From contig NGBS01001165.1 in assembly GCA_002245135.1 (NCBI GenBank), forward strand, positions 62,001 to 126,000: DNA of 64,000 nucleotides, read 5' to 3'. This DNA comes from Proteromonas lacertae. Lineage: Eukaryota; Sar; Bigyra; Opalinata; Proteromonadidae. Position numbers and translations under genes: made by a program. The notes beneath the pieces are model-generated. The model worked only from the letters and a program-made list of their open reading frames with translations. It made no database searches and had not been told where the DNA came from. Within the stretch, counting starts at the first letter, position 1. Each line of letters starts with the position of its first letter. Below are positions 50,975 to 61,300 of this stretch, one piece after another.

Positions 50975-52086
50975 CTAATTAGATTTAGATTTAACTTTCT
51001 TACCAGACTCTCTTTCTTCATAGTATTTGTGAAACTCAGCATAATCTGTACTGTTTAAACTGACACATTTCACTTTCATCATTCTAGACATAATTTGTCT
51101 TAATTCGTTTGTATAATCTTCAATTGAAGTTTCTTTTGATTTTGGAGGTATACAATCACTATTTAAGCAATGTACTATCATTACACATGTTATCTGATAA
51201 GCTAACAACAATAAGTGTCTAATTAACGAACGAGCAGAGTGTGCAGGTGAAAAATACTGATAAGCATATCTATACATCAAAATTACAACATAATTAATAC
51301 TTTGATACAACAATATGTATTTTAGGTAGATTATCTCCTTTATATGTCTTTAAAAATGGTAAAAATTCTATAACAGCCTTACCATTTGTTTTACATCCTT
51401 CAGGAAATATTAGAATTGGGCCATTTAAATATTTCACAGCTTCATTGAGTGTAATTGAATTATATCTTTCAAAATCACTTCTAGAAAGTAAACTATCAAG
51501 TAATATTTCAGCATAATTCCTTGGCACTAATTGACCATCCTTTTTAACTTGATAAAATGCAGGAAAAAATCTAAAAGTTAAGTATAAAACTTCGAAAAAT
51601 GATTGATGATTAGTAATAACAATTTCGTTTGATTTAGGTGAGAATTCTTTCTGTGGTTTATCTCTATATCATATACATAAAATAATATAAGTTAAATACA
51701 TCACTCTAAGTTGTTTAGGATTACTAAATTCTTCTTTATAGAAACATCCACAAATCTTTAGGAGTACTTTTGTCTGTATTGAAAGAAATATAGATCCAAA
51801 TAACTTCTTCAATGCTGTAGTAGGTATCTATAATATTAAATTAGGTAGATATACCATAGAAGTAATAATTGCTGTTAAAAGATAGAGTGGAATTAAAACC
51901 ATAAGTAAAGGTATTTTTATGATTATTAAAATAACACCAACTATGATCCTTATATACTTTATGTAGACATTGCTTGGATATTTCATATATTCAGGAAAGA
52001 ATGGGTTAATTCCAGATTCCTTGTCATCCCATCTGCAGTATGCTTCCTATTAGTTCAATTAATGCTAATTGATTGTTTTATACCAT
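50975..52086 (-). CDS. PlsC-family lysophospholipid acyltransferase (LPLAT), membrane-bound
   Basis: Five exons give 326 residues. The ATG (52086-52084) is followed at once by a 37-nt intron (52047-52083), so the first coding exon is just the start codon. Further introns are 51828-51854, 51664-51699 and one near 51,265-51,295. A hydrophobic helix (residues about 30-60, IRIIVGVILIIIKIPLLMVLIPL) precedes motif I, NHQSFFE, where the usual Asp is Glu. Motif III is FPEGCKTNGKA (Cys for the usual Thr). A second hydrophobic stretch is LIRHLLLLAYQITCVMIV. The C-terminus is basic (KKVKSKSN). The family acylates lysophosphatidic acid or other lysophospholipids at the ER. The exact substrate is unknown; the layout resembles LPCAT/LPEAT-type enzymes more than bacterial PlsC. 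Confidence 0.78.
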
Positions 52087-52368
52087 TTTAAAGCAAAATG
52101 AAAAATTATGTAACGATCAAATTTTATAAATACTTTTTTTTAGTTGTTAATCATATTGCGGTAGTTTAAACACTCCAGTGTTTTCCTTAAGTGTCTAATT
52201 ACGCTATAACTAAGTGAAAGAGGTTAATGTACTTAAATTTTACTCAAAACCTATAAATAGGCGGTTAGATCAATGGAATTTTTCATATGTGATGTTCTTT
52301 ATGGTTTAAATATAAATACAACGGAATATGGTGATGATGATAAACCATAAATAGCTATTAAAGAAATT

Positions 52369-52392
52369 TAATCGTAAATCGATTTACGATTA
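52369..52392. repeat. 24-bp perfect palindrome
   Basis: The half-site taatcgtaaatc is followed immediately by its exact reverse complement with no spacer. Symmetry ends at the outer flanking bases (t on the left, g on the right). It is CpG-containing and lies 283 bp upstream of the acyltransferase ATG. Confidence 0.9.
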
Positions 52393-52609
52393 GGGTATGG
52401 GATATCTTTTTTTATATTTTTAATTTAATATGATGCATAAATAAAAAGTGACAAAACTTTAGGATTTAAGAATTATACCCCTTCTAACATCAGTGTTTTC
52501 ACACAAACGATTTTCAAACTACATTCATTTTATTTTTTTGATTTTAAAACTATTAAAATAGTATATATTATTATACTTTTTTGATTTCAATGCTGATAAA
52601 AATAAATCA

Positions 52610-52840
52610 CTACCCAATTCTTACTACCTTCTTGTCTTTGAAGTATAAAATACCATCCTTTATGGAATACTTATTTCTTTTATAGTTAACAGCGTTGTTA
52701 ATATAAAGCTATACTTTCTCCTTAGTGAATGTTCTAGTGCTTTTCTTTGTATAGGAAGAGCCTACTTCATGAGAATTTGTTTCAATAATATATAAATATT
52801 TAGTTCTGCTACAAAGAAAACAATGTCCATTTGATATCAT
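52610..52840 (-). pseudogene. Small coding-like remnant, possibly a zinc-finger (FLYWCH/MULE-like) relic or a tiny two-exon gene
   Basis: From ATG at 52840 the minus strand reads MISNGHCFLCSRTKYLYII then ETNSHEVGSSYTKKSTR. An intron-like 45-nt segment (52670-52714, GTATAG...AATAAG) follows, and then YSIKDGILYFKDKKVVRIG and a stop at 52610. Just upstream in the same frame is IVCQHKKARM. The C..H-KKAR and SHE spacing faintly recalls FLYWCH fingers of MULE DNA transposons, but key residues are missing and no terminal repeats or transposase were found. The composition is protein-like, but both reality and family are doubtful. Confidence 0.25.
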
Positions 52841-53177
52841 CCTGGCTTTTTTATGCTGGCATACAATCGCATATATTCAAGAAATGTAAATGATGTAGAA
52901 GAACTAAAGATTGTAATTGAGATTATTCCATTATTTCTGATTTGTAATTGATATTAAATATTGCTTCCATCTTGTAATTGTTAACAATCCTAGAGGTGAT
53001 TTTTATTAGATTTAAAGTGTAATTAGTCACTTTAAAAATACTAGAGCATTTAAAAATTTCATTTAAAAGAATACTCGTTACATTTTTCTTTTTTACCTAA
53101 GACAACAGACAAAATCATTATATTGAAATGAACTGAGCTGCTGATTATAACAAACACTAAAAAACAATTTAAATAAA

Positions 53178-54936
53178 TTAATAGCCAATTAATTTCAAAA
53201 TATCATCTTCATTCCAACTATTACATAAAAACCTATCAATTCCATTCAATCGTAAGTTTTGTTTTACAACATCAGGTAATTCACGATTCTTCATATAACA
53301 ATACACAGGAATCTTTATCTCTTCTTCAAATTGAATTACGATGTTTATATAATCATTATAATAACTTCCTTCTTCACAGCTATAGAATATTCCACTAATA
53401 AAATAGCAAGAAGATATCACTGGAATTTCACTGAATTGATTTACTTGGTGTACAATTATTCCAAACGTTGATAAACAATCAGCTAATTTATCACTATATG
53501 TTTTATCTTTCTCTACAATTATAAAGTGTTTTTTAGCCAATCTTTTGATTATTTTATATGGCTGAGGTATTCTATTTCTAGGAATTGGAGTATTATTATT
53601 ATTATTATGAGTATTATCACTTGATATTGTTGATTCACTACTACTTCCATTCTTATCTGTATTTATATTGATTAATATTGATTTTCTTTTTGATTTTACT
53701 TTATTATTATTTGATGATAATGGAGTTATTTGATTCTGTTTATTGTTATTGTGTATTGATAATCCTGTAGAAGATGATGAAGAAGATGATGATGATTCAT
53801 CAGCTAAATCGCTATTATTATTACTACTTCCGCTATTACTGTTTTCAATTTCATTTTCAGTTTTATTGATTGATATTTTAGACATTCTTTTAGTATTATT
53901 ATTATTATTATGTTTTAATTGTGATAATGTATTGTATAAATTATTATAATTTTGAGTATTATCAATCAACAAAGATGGATCGTTATAGGAATACATTGCA
54001 TTATTATTTGAAAGATAAGAGGATGGAAATTCGGGTGAGAAATTTAATATATTCTTTTGTGCATTTAAACTCATATAATAATTTTCATTATTCTTTATTG
54101 ATGGTAATGTATAGTCTAATGTAGAGAGTGGAATTGGAGTAATTGTGACTGGCTGTGATATTGAATATAATGATGGATCAATTGCATTATTATTATTGAT
54201 GTAATTAGATGAATATAAATCAGATTGTAATGAGGGTGGTATTGATGATGATAGCGGTAGAAATTGTTGAGGTAATGGTTGCGGCTGAGGAATTGTATTT
54301 GGTTGATAATTGATTGGATATTGTTGTAAAGGATATGGAGGAGGAATATTTGGTATTTGATTATTTGGATCTGTATAAGGCTTTTGTTGCTGTTGTTGTT
54401 GATATAACAGTTGTTGTTGTTGGTATATTTTCACCATTCATATTCTTATATTCTAATAAATCTGAATCTAATTGTTTGGATGGAAGTAAATTCTTTACAT
54501 CAGTTGGTTTATCTTCATTCTCTTTTGAATATGTAATGTGATTTGGAAATAGTATTTCACTTCTATCTATTTCAGCATCTAATAATCTGTCAATTTTTTT
54601 TTTCTTTATTTCAGATCGATAATCTCGAAATTGATTTATTGATATTAAATTTGTTTTGGGGTATGGAATGTGGGATTTTGGCTTTCCTACTTCAGATTCT
54701 GGAGATGAGTCTAAATAGTCATATTCACTCGTATTAGGAGTATCAATTGATCTTATTTTGTACTGCTGGTTATACATAGATGGAACTCGAGCGTTTAACT
54801 TTATCATAGGAGAAGTAGCTGTTAATGGTTTTGGCTTCTCATTCTATTAAATGAATCAATATAAAAATACTAATGGAGTCTGTAAATTAGCTTCATAGTC
54901 CTTCAAATACTCATCTAGTTGTTCTATACAATTCAT
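53178..54936 (-). CDS. Q/N/S-rich protein with a C-terminal degenerate receiver-like domain
   Basis: Three exons (54936-54871, 54843-54409, 54389-53178) separated by introns of 27 and 19 nt sum exactly to 570 codons plus TAA. The second intron (54390-54408) is one of the shortest here and joins two frames cleanly. Residues 1-170 are polar, with EYDYLDSSPESE and DRSEILFPNHI. Residues 170-440 are Gln-, Asn-, Pro- and Ser-rich low complexity. The last ~115 residues look like a CheY/REC fold: KKHFIIVEKDKTYSDKLADC (strand 1/helix 1), CYFISGIFYS (strand 3), KIPVYCYMKN (strand 4), GIDRFLCNSWNEDDILKLI (strand 5/helix 5). The phosphoacceptor Asp on strand 3 and the strand-5 Lys appear to be missing, so a pseudo-receiver is likely. 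No kinase domain is attached. The regulatory role is inference. Confidence 0.6.
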
Positions 54937-55030
54937 AAATTTAAAATATGTTTGAAATTAGGCTTGTGAAAAGTATTTTGCTCAAATCAAGTTTTTAAAT
55001 CCATTTTAGTTTTTCTTTTTATTTGCTTTA
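54937..55030. promoter_or_regulatory. Divergent promoter, receiver-like gene (-) and COPG (+)
   Basis: Only 94 bp separate the two start codons, so promoter elements must be shared or lie inside coding sequence. Pyrimidine-rich tracts precede the COPG ATG. No motif was assigned. Confidence 0.35.
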
Positions 55031-56255
55031 ATGTCAAACACAGCAGAGCAAGAACAAGCAGGTGAAGTTGATTCAGTACTAAATATGGTCAAGAAGGAGT
55101 TTACTGATTTTAAAGAAAAAATAAAGGGAGATGATCCAGCAAGTATAATCTAGTTTATTTCTAACCAAATTAATATAGTGATGGCCTTTGTTAATATTAG
55201 TAAAAGCAAAGTATTGCAAGACGCCAGAATGTTTAACAATGCTGCCGAAGTTATGAAAGATCCAAAGAAATGTGTGAATTTGTTAGAACAATTGCTTTAT
55301 TTAGTAACTGTAAAAGGCGAAGAACTCACACCAACCGAAGCTTCTGATGTTTTCTTCGGTGTTACTAAATTATTTCAATGTGACAATGTATAAGAGAATT
55401 TTATATATTTTAGAAAGGTTTAAGAAGAATGGTTTATCAATTCATCAAAGAAATTGTAGATGCTACCTCAGCAGAAGAAGTATTGACAATTAATATCATA
55501 ATTTTACATAGGTAATTATTGTAGTTAGTTGTTTAACAAAGGATATGAATTCAGAAGAGGATTTATACAGAGGAAATTCCATCAGAGTCTTAGCAAAAGT
55601 CTTAGTAGAGGTAAATATATATATTTTTATATATATAATATATATATAGCCTGGTTATATATCTCAAATTAACCGTTATATCCAACAAGCAGTAGTTCAC
55701 AAGAACAGTTTAGTTTCCAGTAGTGCAATATTAGCAGGTTTACAGTTTATGGAGAGAGTACCAGATGTAGTTAGAAGATGGGTTGGTGAGACTCAAGAAG
55801 CATTAAACAGTCAATATGATATGGTGCAATATCATGCATTGTTATTATTATATGAAATAAGAAAGAATGATATTGTAGGATTAACAAAGGTATATTTTCA
55901 CTATTTATATTCTTCTAATTGTTTTTTGTTATTAATACATTGTATAGATTGTCAATCAATTAATTCGTAATGAACCACACTCACCACTTGCAATGTGTGT
56001 ATTAATCAGGTTCGCAAAGATAGTAATCTTAGGTGATTCTCAAACCTCAGTCAAGCAAGATTTCGTTAACTTTTTAGATAGATGTTTACATCATAGAGTT
56101 GAGATGGTTGTATTTGAATCAGCAAGAGCTTTGTGTGAAATATCCAATGAAATTGAGATAGATATTACTGGACCAATTCAAGCATTACAGATGTTCTTAT
56201 CACATTTGAAATCTGGTTATAGATTTGCAGCTGTAAGAACATTAGCAGATGTATA

Positions 56256-56302
<47 letters not shown>

Positions 56303-58112
56303 TAGTTGGCTATTAAAAAACCAGTTCAAGTTTCCAAATGTAATTCCGAATTAGAATCATTGATCAGAGATCCCAATAAGAATATAGGTACATTAGCCAT
56401 CACAGCATTATTGAAAACTGGTAATGAAGGTTCTGTTGAAAGATTAGTTGAACAAATCGAATCATTCTCCAGTGGAATGGGTGATGAAATGAAAGTGCCA
56501 ATTGTTGAAGCTGTACATGCATTATCTATCAAATATCCTAATAAATATCAAGTACTATTGAGTTATTTATCCAACTCATTAAGAGATCCTGGTGGTTATG
56601 AATATAAAAGAGCAATTGTAAATGCAATGATGGATATAATGAAAACAATACCTGAAGCTAAAGAAAGCTGTTTATCTGCATTCTGTGAATTCATTGAAGA
56701 CTGTGAATTTACAAAATTAGGAACTGAAATATTACATGTGATTGGTGAAGAAGGAACAAAATCCAAATTTGCTTATAATTATATCCGTTACATTTATAAC
56801 CGTTTAATTTTAGAAAATCCAACAATTAGAGCATCTGCTGTTAGTACTTTAGGTAAATTCGCTACAAAGATTCCAACATTAAGACCATCCATACTAGAAT
56901 TATTAAAACGAAGTAGTTTAGATTCAAATGAAGAAGTAAGAGATAGAGCAACATTCTATGTAGAATTAATCGAAAAAGAATCTCCCAACATGAACTTAAT
57001 CACTGAACCATGTATTAACAATGTTGATGAATTAAGAAGATCATTGGAAATGTATAAAGCTAGACCAAGTGAAGGTCCAGTCTCCTTCAGTACATTACCA
57101 AGACCACCAGCTATTAGTCCAACTGCAAGTAGCAGTATTGAATTAGCTGGTAGTAAGCCAAAGGCAAGAATTGCTATTAAACCAAAAGATAAGAAACAAC
57201 AAGAGGAAGATAAAGTTACTAAATTATATAAAGTATATTATTATTTTTTATATATGTATTATAGATACCTGAATTTAAATCATTTGGTCCAGTTATTACT
57301 TCAAGTGCAGTTAGTGAATTAACAGAAAGTGAAACTGAGTGGTATGTTACTGTAATTAAATATATATTTAAAGAACATATTGTTTTTGAAGTATATATAT
57401 AATATATTTTATTATTAATTAATAGTTTACAATAAAGAATACACTAGAAGATGAAGCATTAGATCATGTAACAATCAATATGGAAGTATCAGAAGGAGAT
57501 GAAGATTATGAAATCGTATGTGTAAAACCAAGTGGTATTATCAAAAATGATGCTCCAGGTATGTGTTATGTAGCAATGAAATATGCAGAAGGTGAAGCAG
57601 GTCCATATCCAAATACAATATTCACTAATGAAATGAAGATGAAGATTAAAGGAGTAGATGCTACAACAGGAGATGTGGATGAAGATGGTGAAGAAGATAC
57701 TTATGAAATTGATGATGTTGCAGTAACACCAGCAGATTTCATTATTCCAATAGAAATCAATGAATATAAAGCCAAATGGGATACTATATCTAATGAAAAG
57801 ATTGATCAATTTGCTTTGACTCAAAAGACTGTTCAAGAAGCAGTTACTAGTTTAATATCAATATTGAATATGAAACCTTGTATGAATACTGGAAATATTA
57901 AACCAGGAGTATATATATATTATAATAATAATAATTATTATTTATAGAGTAATTTACATCAATTATTACTAGCTGGTGAGACTGTGAATAAACAATTGAT
58001 ATTAGCAAGATGTCAGATATCTTTAACAGTTGAACATGGTTGTGTATTGAAGATATTCATAAGATCAGATGAAGAACAGTTGTGTGATATGATATTAGGT
58101 TGTATTGAGTAG
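55031..58112 (+). CDS. COPG: Coatomer subunit gamma (COPI coat, Sec21/COPG)
   Basis: Ten exons (55031-55142, 55179-55387, 55414-55479, 55512-55610, 55650-55889, 55948-56250, 56306-57232, 57265-57390, 57426-57908, 57948-58112) sum exactly to 909 codons plus TAG. The adaptin-like HEAT trunk includes VLQDARMFN, VIIVVSCLTKDMN, GGYEYKRAIVNAM and IRASAVSTLGKFATKIP. A Pro/Ser hinge follows, and then the appendage domain with TEWYVTVIKYIFKEHIVFEF and NTLEDEALDHVTINME. Gamma-COP binds ARF1 and cargo in the F-subcomplex of COPI vesicles for Golgi-to-ER and intra-Golgi retrieval. Length and order match the family. Intron 55890-55947 (58 nt) is among the longest in the window, and intron 56251-56305 is an ATT repeat. 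Confidence 0.95.
56251..56305 (+). repeat. ATT trinucleotide microsatellite forming a COPG intron
   Basis: The 55-nt intron is GTATAT followed by a nearly pure (ATT)n run and ending ATATTAG. A related ATT run fills the PFKFB intron at 9720-9765. These repeats read in frame or nearly so and can mislead ORF callers into poly-Ile extensions. Confidence 0.85.
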
Positions 58113-58335
58113 TTATTTGATATTATTATTATTTTATTATTTTAATTATTACATTATTATTATATATAGATATTACTAATTTTTTATTGAATTTTCTTTA
58201 TTATTTTTGTTTTTTAATATAATGTTTAATTCATTTACTTTATTTTCTTACCTTTATATTAATTCTATAATTTAAAATTATTATCGTTTCAGATTAATGT
58301 ATAGTTATCATATTTTTGAGAAAGAAATAAGGAAT

Positions 58336-61300
58336 ATGTTCTATTTTTGTATAAAATGATATGCACTATTAATAGTGATGTGGATTGTATATGCATGTGC
58401 TGAAAATGAGTTTGGTTATTCAAATCAAAATCCTAATTATGTTGTTGGTAAAACAATAATATCAAATACCCCAAATATCAGATCCAATGGAGGTGTATTT
58501 ACGATTAAACCTGCTTTAAGTAAAGGCCTATTACTTGATTCAACAAATGGTAGAATTACAGGTACTCCTGAAGAAGAAAATCTTGAAACATATAATATAA
58601 CGCTAACAAAAACGGATGGCATCATATTGAGCACTATATTAGTAATAAAGAGTATAGATTTCATAATTAATAATAGTTTGGGATGTTCCTGCAACCTTAT
58701 CCTGTGGAGTAAGTGAAATGAATCTAATTGACAATTTAACAGATTCATTTGAATGTAAATGTGATAGAAAAGTAGAAAATTGGTCAGTATCTTTTCAACC
58801 ATTAGGAAGTTACAATATCACCCTTTCAAATGATGGAATATTATCATTCAATAACTATTCTCCAATCGATAGATTAATGTATTTTATAGAATGTTATAAT
58901 ATATAAATAGAATAACAATCAAAGCCAAAAATCCAACAAATGAAAGTGGAATTACAACAGATATAATAATATCCAAAATTCCATATGAATATAAAACAGG
59001 ATTGAATATTGAAATAGATGGTGTGAATGAATTTAGTTGTGGTTATGATAAAATCAGTAAAGTTTATAACAATTTAAATGCAATAATAGATAATATAAAT
59101 TGGTTAGATGGTGATAATACTTACATTATTTGGGATGAAAAATTGAATTATTATTTATCAATAAATCACATTGAATATTGGAATTTCACCATAAAAGGAC
59201 TGATATATGTGGAAAATGAAGGTGAATATACATTTGTGAGTGATTCTGATTATTCATTTTATAAAGTGTATATTGATGAAGTAAATGTATTTAACTCCAC
59301 CAAATTCAATTATACAAAAGACAGTAATGATTATTATGGATTTTGTAGTTTATGGGAATATTCTGAATCATCAAATAAAGTTATGTTAACATCAGGTTAT
59401 CATGATTTTGAGATGAGAGGATATTATAGTAAAAAACAAATAGAATGTTATTTTGATGATAATGATAATAATGAAAAATGTTCAGATAAATTTCATTCCT
59501 CCAGTTATAGATTGAAAATGAAATGGATAAAGCCAAATAGTAATAAAGAAGAATCAATTCCATTTTATCAATCTAAAACCTCCTATAAACCAGTGTCTGA
59601 TTTAAGATTTGATAGTGATTATTACAGTGTTTCAATGAATAGTTATTTTGAAATTCCATTCAAATTTGGAAGAGGAAAAGGAAGTGAATGTTTTGGAGTA
59701 GATCCATTGTCTATTGATTTAGATAAAAATATACTGAATGGTAAAATCAAATCCAAAATGTCAATAAAAATGTATTGTAAGACAAGTACATCAACAACTA
59801 ATACAGTTACAATAACTATTGATATAGCCAATAAATATATGAAAGGGATAGTTGGTTATTATTTAAAAACTAACAATTTCAATCATTTAAATCTGGATCC
59901 ATACACTCCATCTTCAAATAATGTGAAAATTGAAATGATCAGATTAGAAGAAGGAATAGATCATCCATATGAAAGTGATAATAGTATATGGGATGGTTTA
60001 ACACCCAATTTGAAGAGTGAATTTGGTATTTATTGGGAAGGTTATTTCAAGATAGATGTTGATGATATTTATTTCTTCAATTTAACATCTGTATATGGAT
60101 CTTGGTTATTTATTGATAATAATGAAGTAATAAACCATGGTGGAAATCATGAATGGAATTGGAAAAGTAAATCAGTTGAATTAAATACAGGTTATCATTT
60201 GATTCGAGTGAATTACATGAAATATCTTAATGAAAATGGAATAGAATTATATGTGAAGAAAGGAGTGGATGGTGTATATAAAGAATTGAATGATTATTTA
60301 TACTATATACCAAGAGATGATTTTGAGTATAGTAATAGTTATGTGGTATTTGTAAAAGATAAGCAAATAGATGATATATATCCAACTATCCAAATGAATG
60401 GTTTAATAAGTGAATGTAAATCATATCCAACCTTACCAAGTGGATTAGAATTAAGTGATTTATGTTCTATACATGGAATTCCCAAAATAGAATCTGAAAA
60501 GAAATCTTATACAATAAGTGGTAAATTGAATAATGGTAGTATAGTAACCAGCATAATGCAAATGAGTATAGTTAATGAAATAACCCCTCAAGGTATTCAT
60601 TTAATAGATTTAGATAATATTGGTTTAGTTTATTATGATTGGTTGAATTTGACATTAGGAGAAGAAAGACATTTTTCAATTGAAGTAGATAATGGAATAG
60701 TGTTGAATTATGAGATAGAAACAAAAATATATAATTATACAATGAATGAGAAGACTAATAAATTAACAATTGCTGCAAGAGTTCCATTAAATATTTATGA
60801 GATTATAATAAAAGCATATTATAATGAGAGTAAAGTTCCAATTACAAAAACTCTGTTAGTGAACGTGATAAGTGAATGTATAAAAAATGAAAAGTTGATA
60901 TTCTTCAGATTAGATACACAATATGAAGGAAGGGAAGGTTATATAATTTATAGATTCTTAAACTTAGATAAATCACCAATAATTGATGAAATAAAGCTTC
61001 AAGCAACATATGATACAGTATATTCTCCCACAATATGTTTAATTCCAAGAAATTACATAATAGAAATTTATAGCTATTTAAGGAATGTTATTTATCATGA
61101 TCAACAAATTTCATTTTATACAGATGGAATATTTATTGATAATATTAAATTGACTACTGCTAATCTTCAAATCTTTAGTATTAATACTGAAATCAAAGGA
61201 CCTTTTTTAGAGTATGACAATAATCTATATGAATATTATTTATTTGACAATGTTTCTATCATTCCATCAACAAAATCTGTAAATAATTGTGAAATATCGC

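Larger units (their letters stand above)
52087..53177. other. Longest intergenic stretch (about 1.1 kb)
   Basis: Everywhere else genes are under 350 bp apart. Here, between the acyltransferase start and the receiver-like gene's 3' end, I find no full gene, tRNA or rRNA. The stretch holds a 24-bp perfect palindrome (52369-52392) and a coding-like minus-strand remnant (52610-52840); the rest is AT-rich sequence with no long frames. A stretch around 52,260 (ggttagatcaatgg) superficially resembles a tRNA A box, but no B box follows. Confidence 0.6.

Noticed and set aside
52255-52330. tRNA-like A box (ggttagatcaatgg)
   Set aside because: There is no matching B box, acceptor stem or anticodon arm.
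52087-53177. Complete transposon or virus-like element in the long intergenic gap
   Set aside because: No transposase, polymerase or integrase frame, terminal repeats or target-site duplication could be seen; only a short doubtful remnant and a palindrome.
54390-54408. Frameshift in the receiver-like gene
   Set aside because: A 19-nt GT-AG intron explains the frame change and makes the exon total an exact multiple of three.
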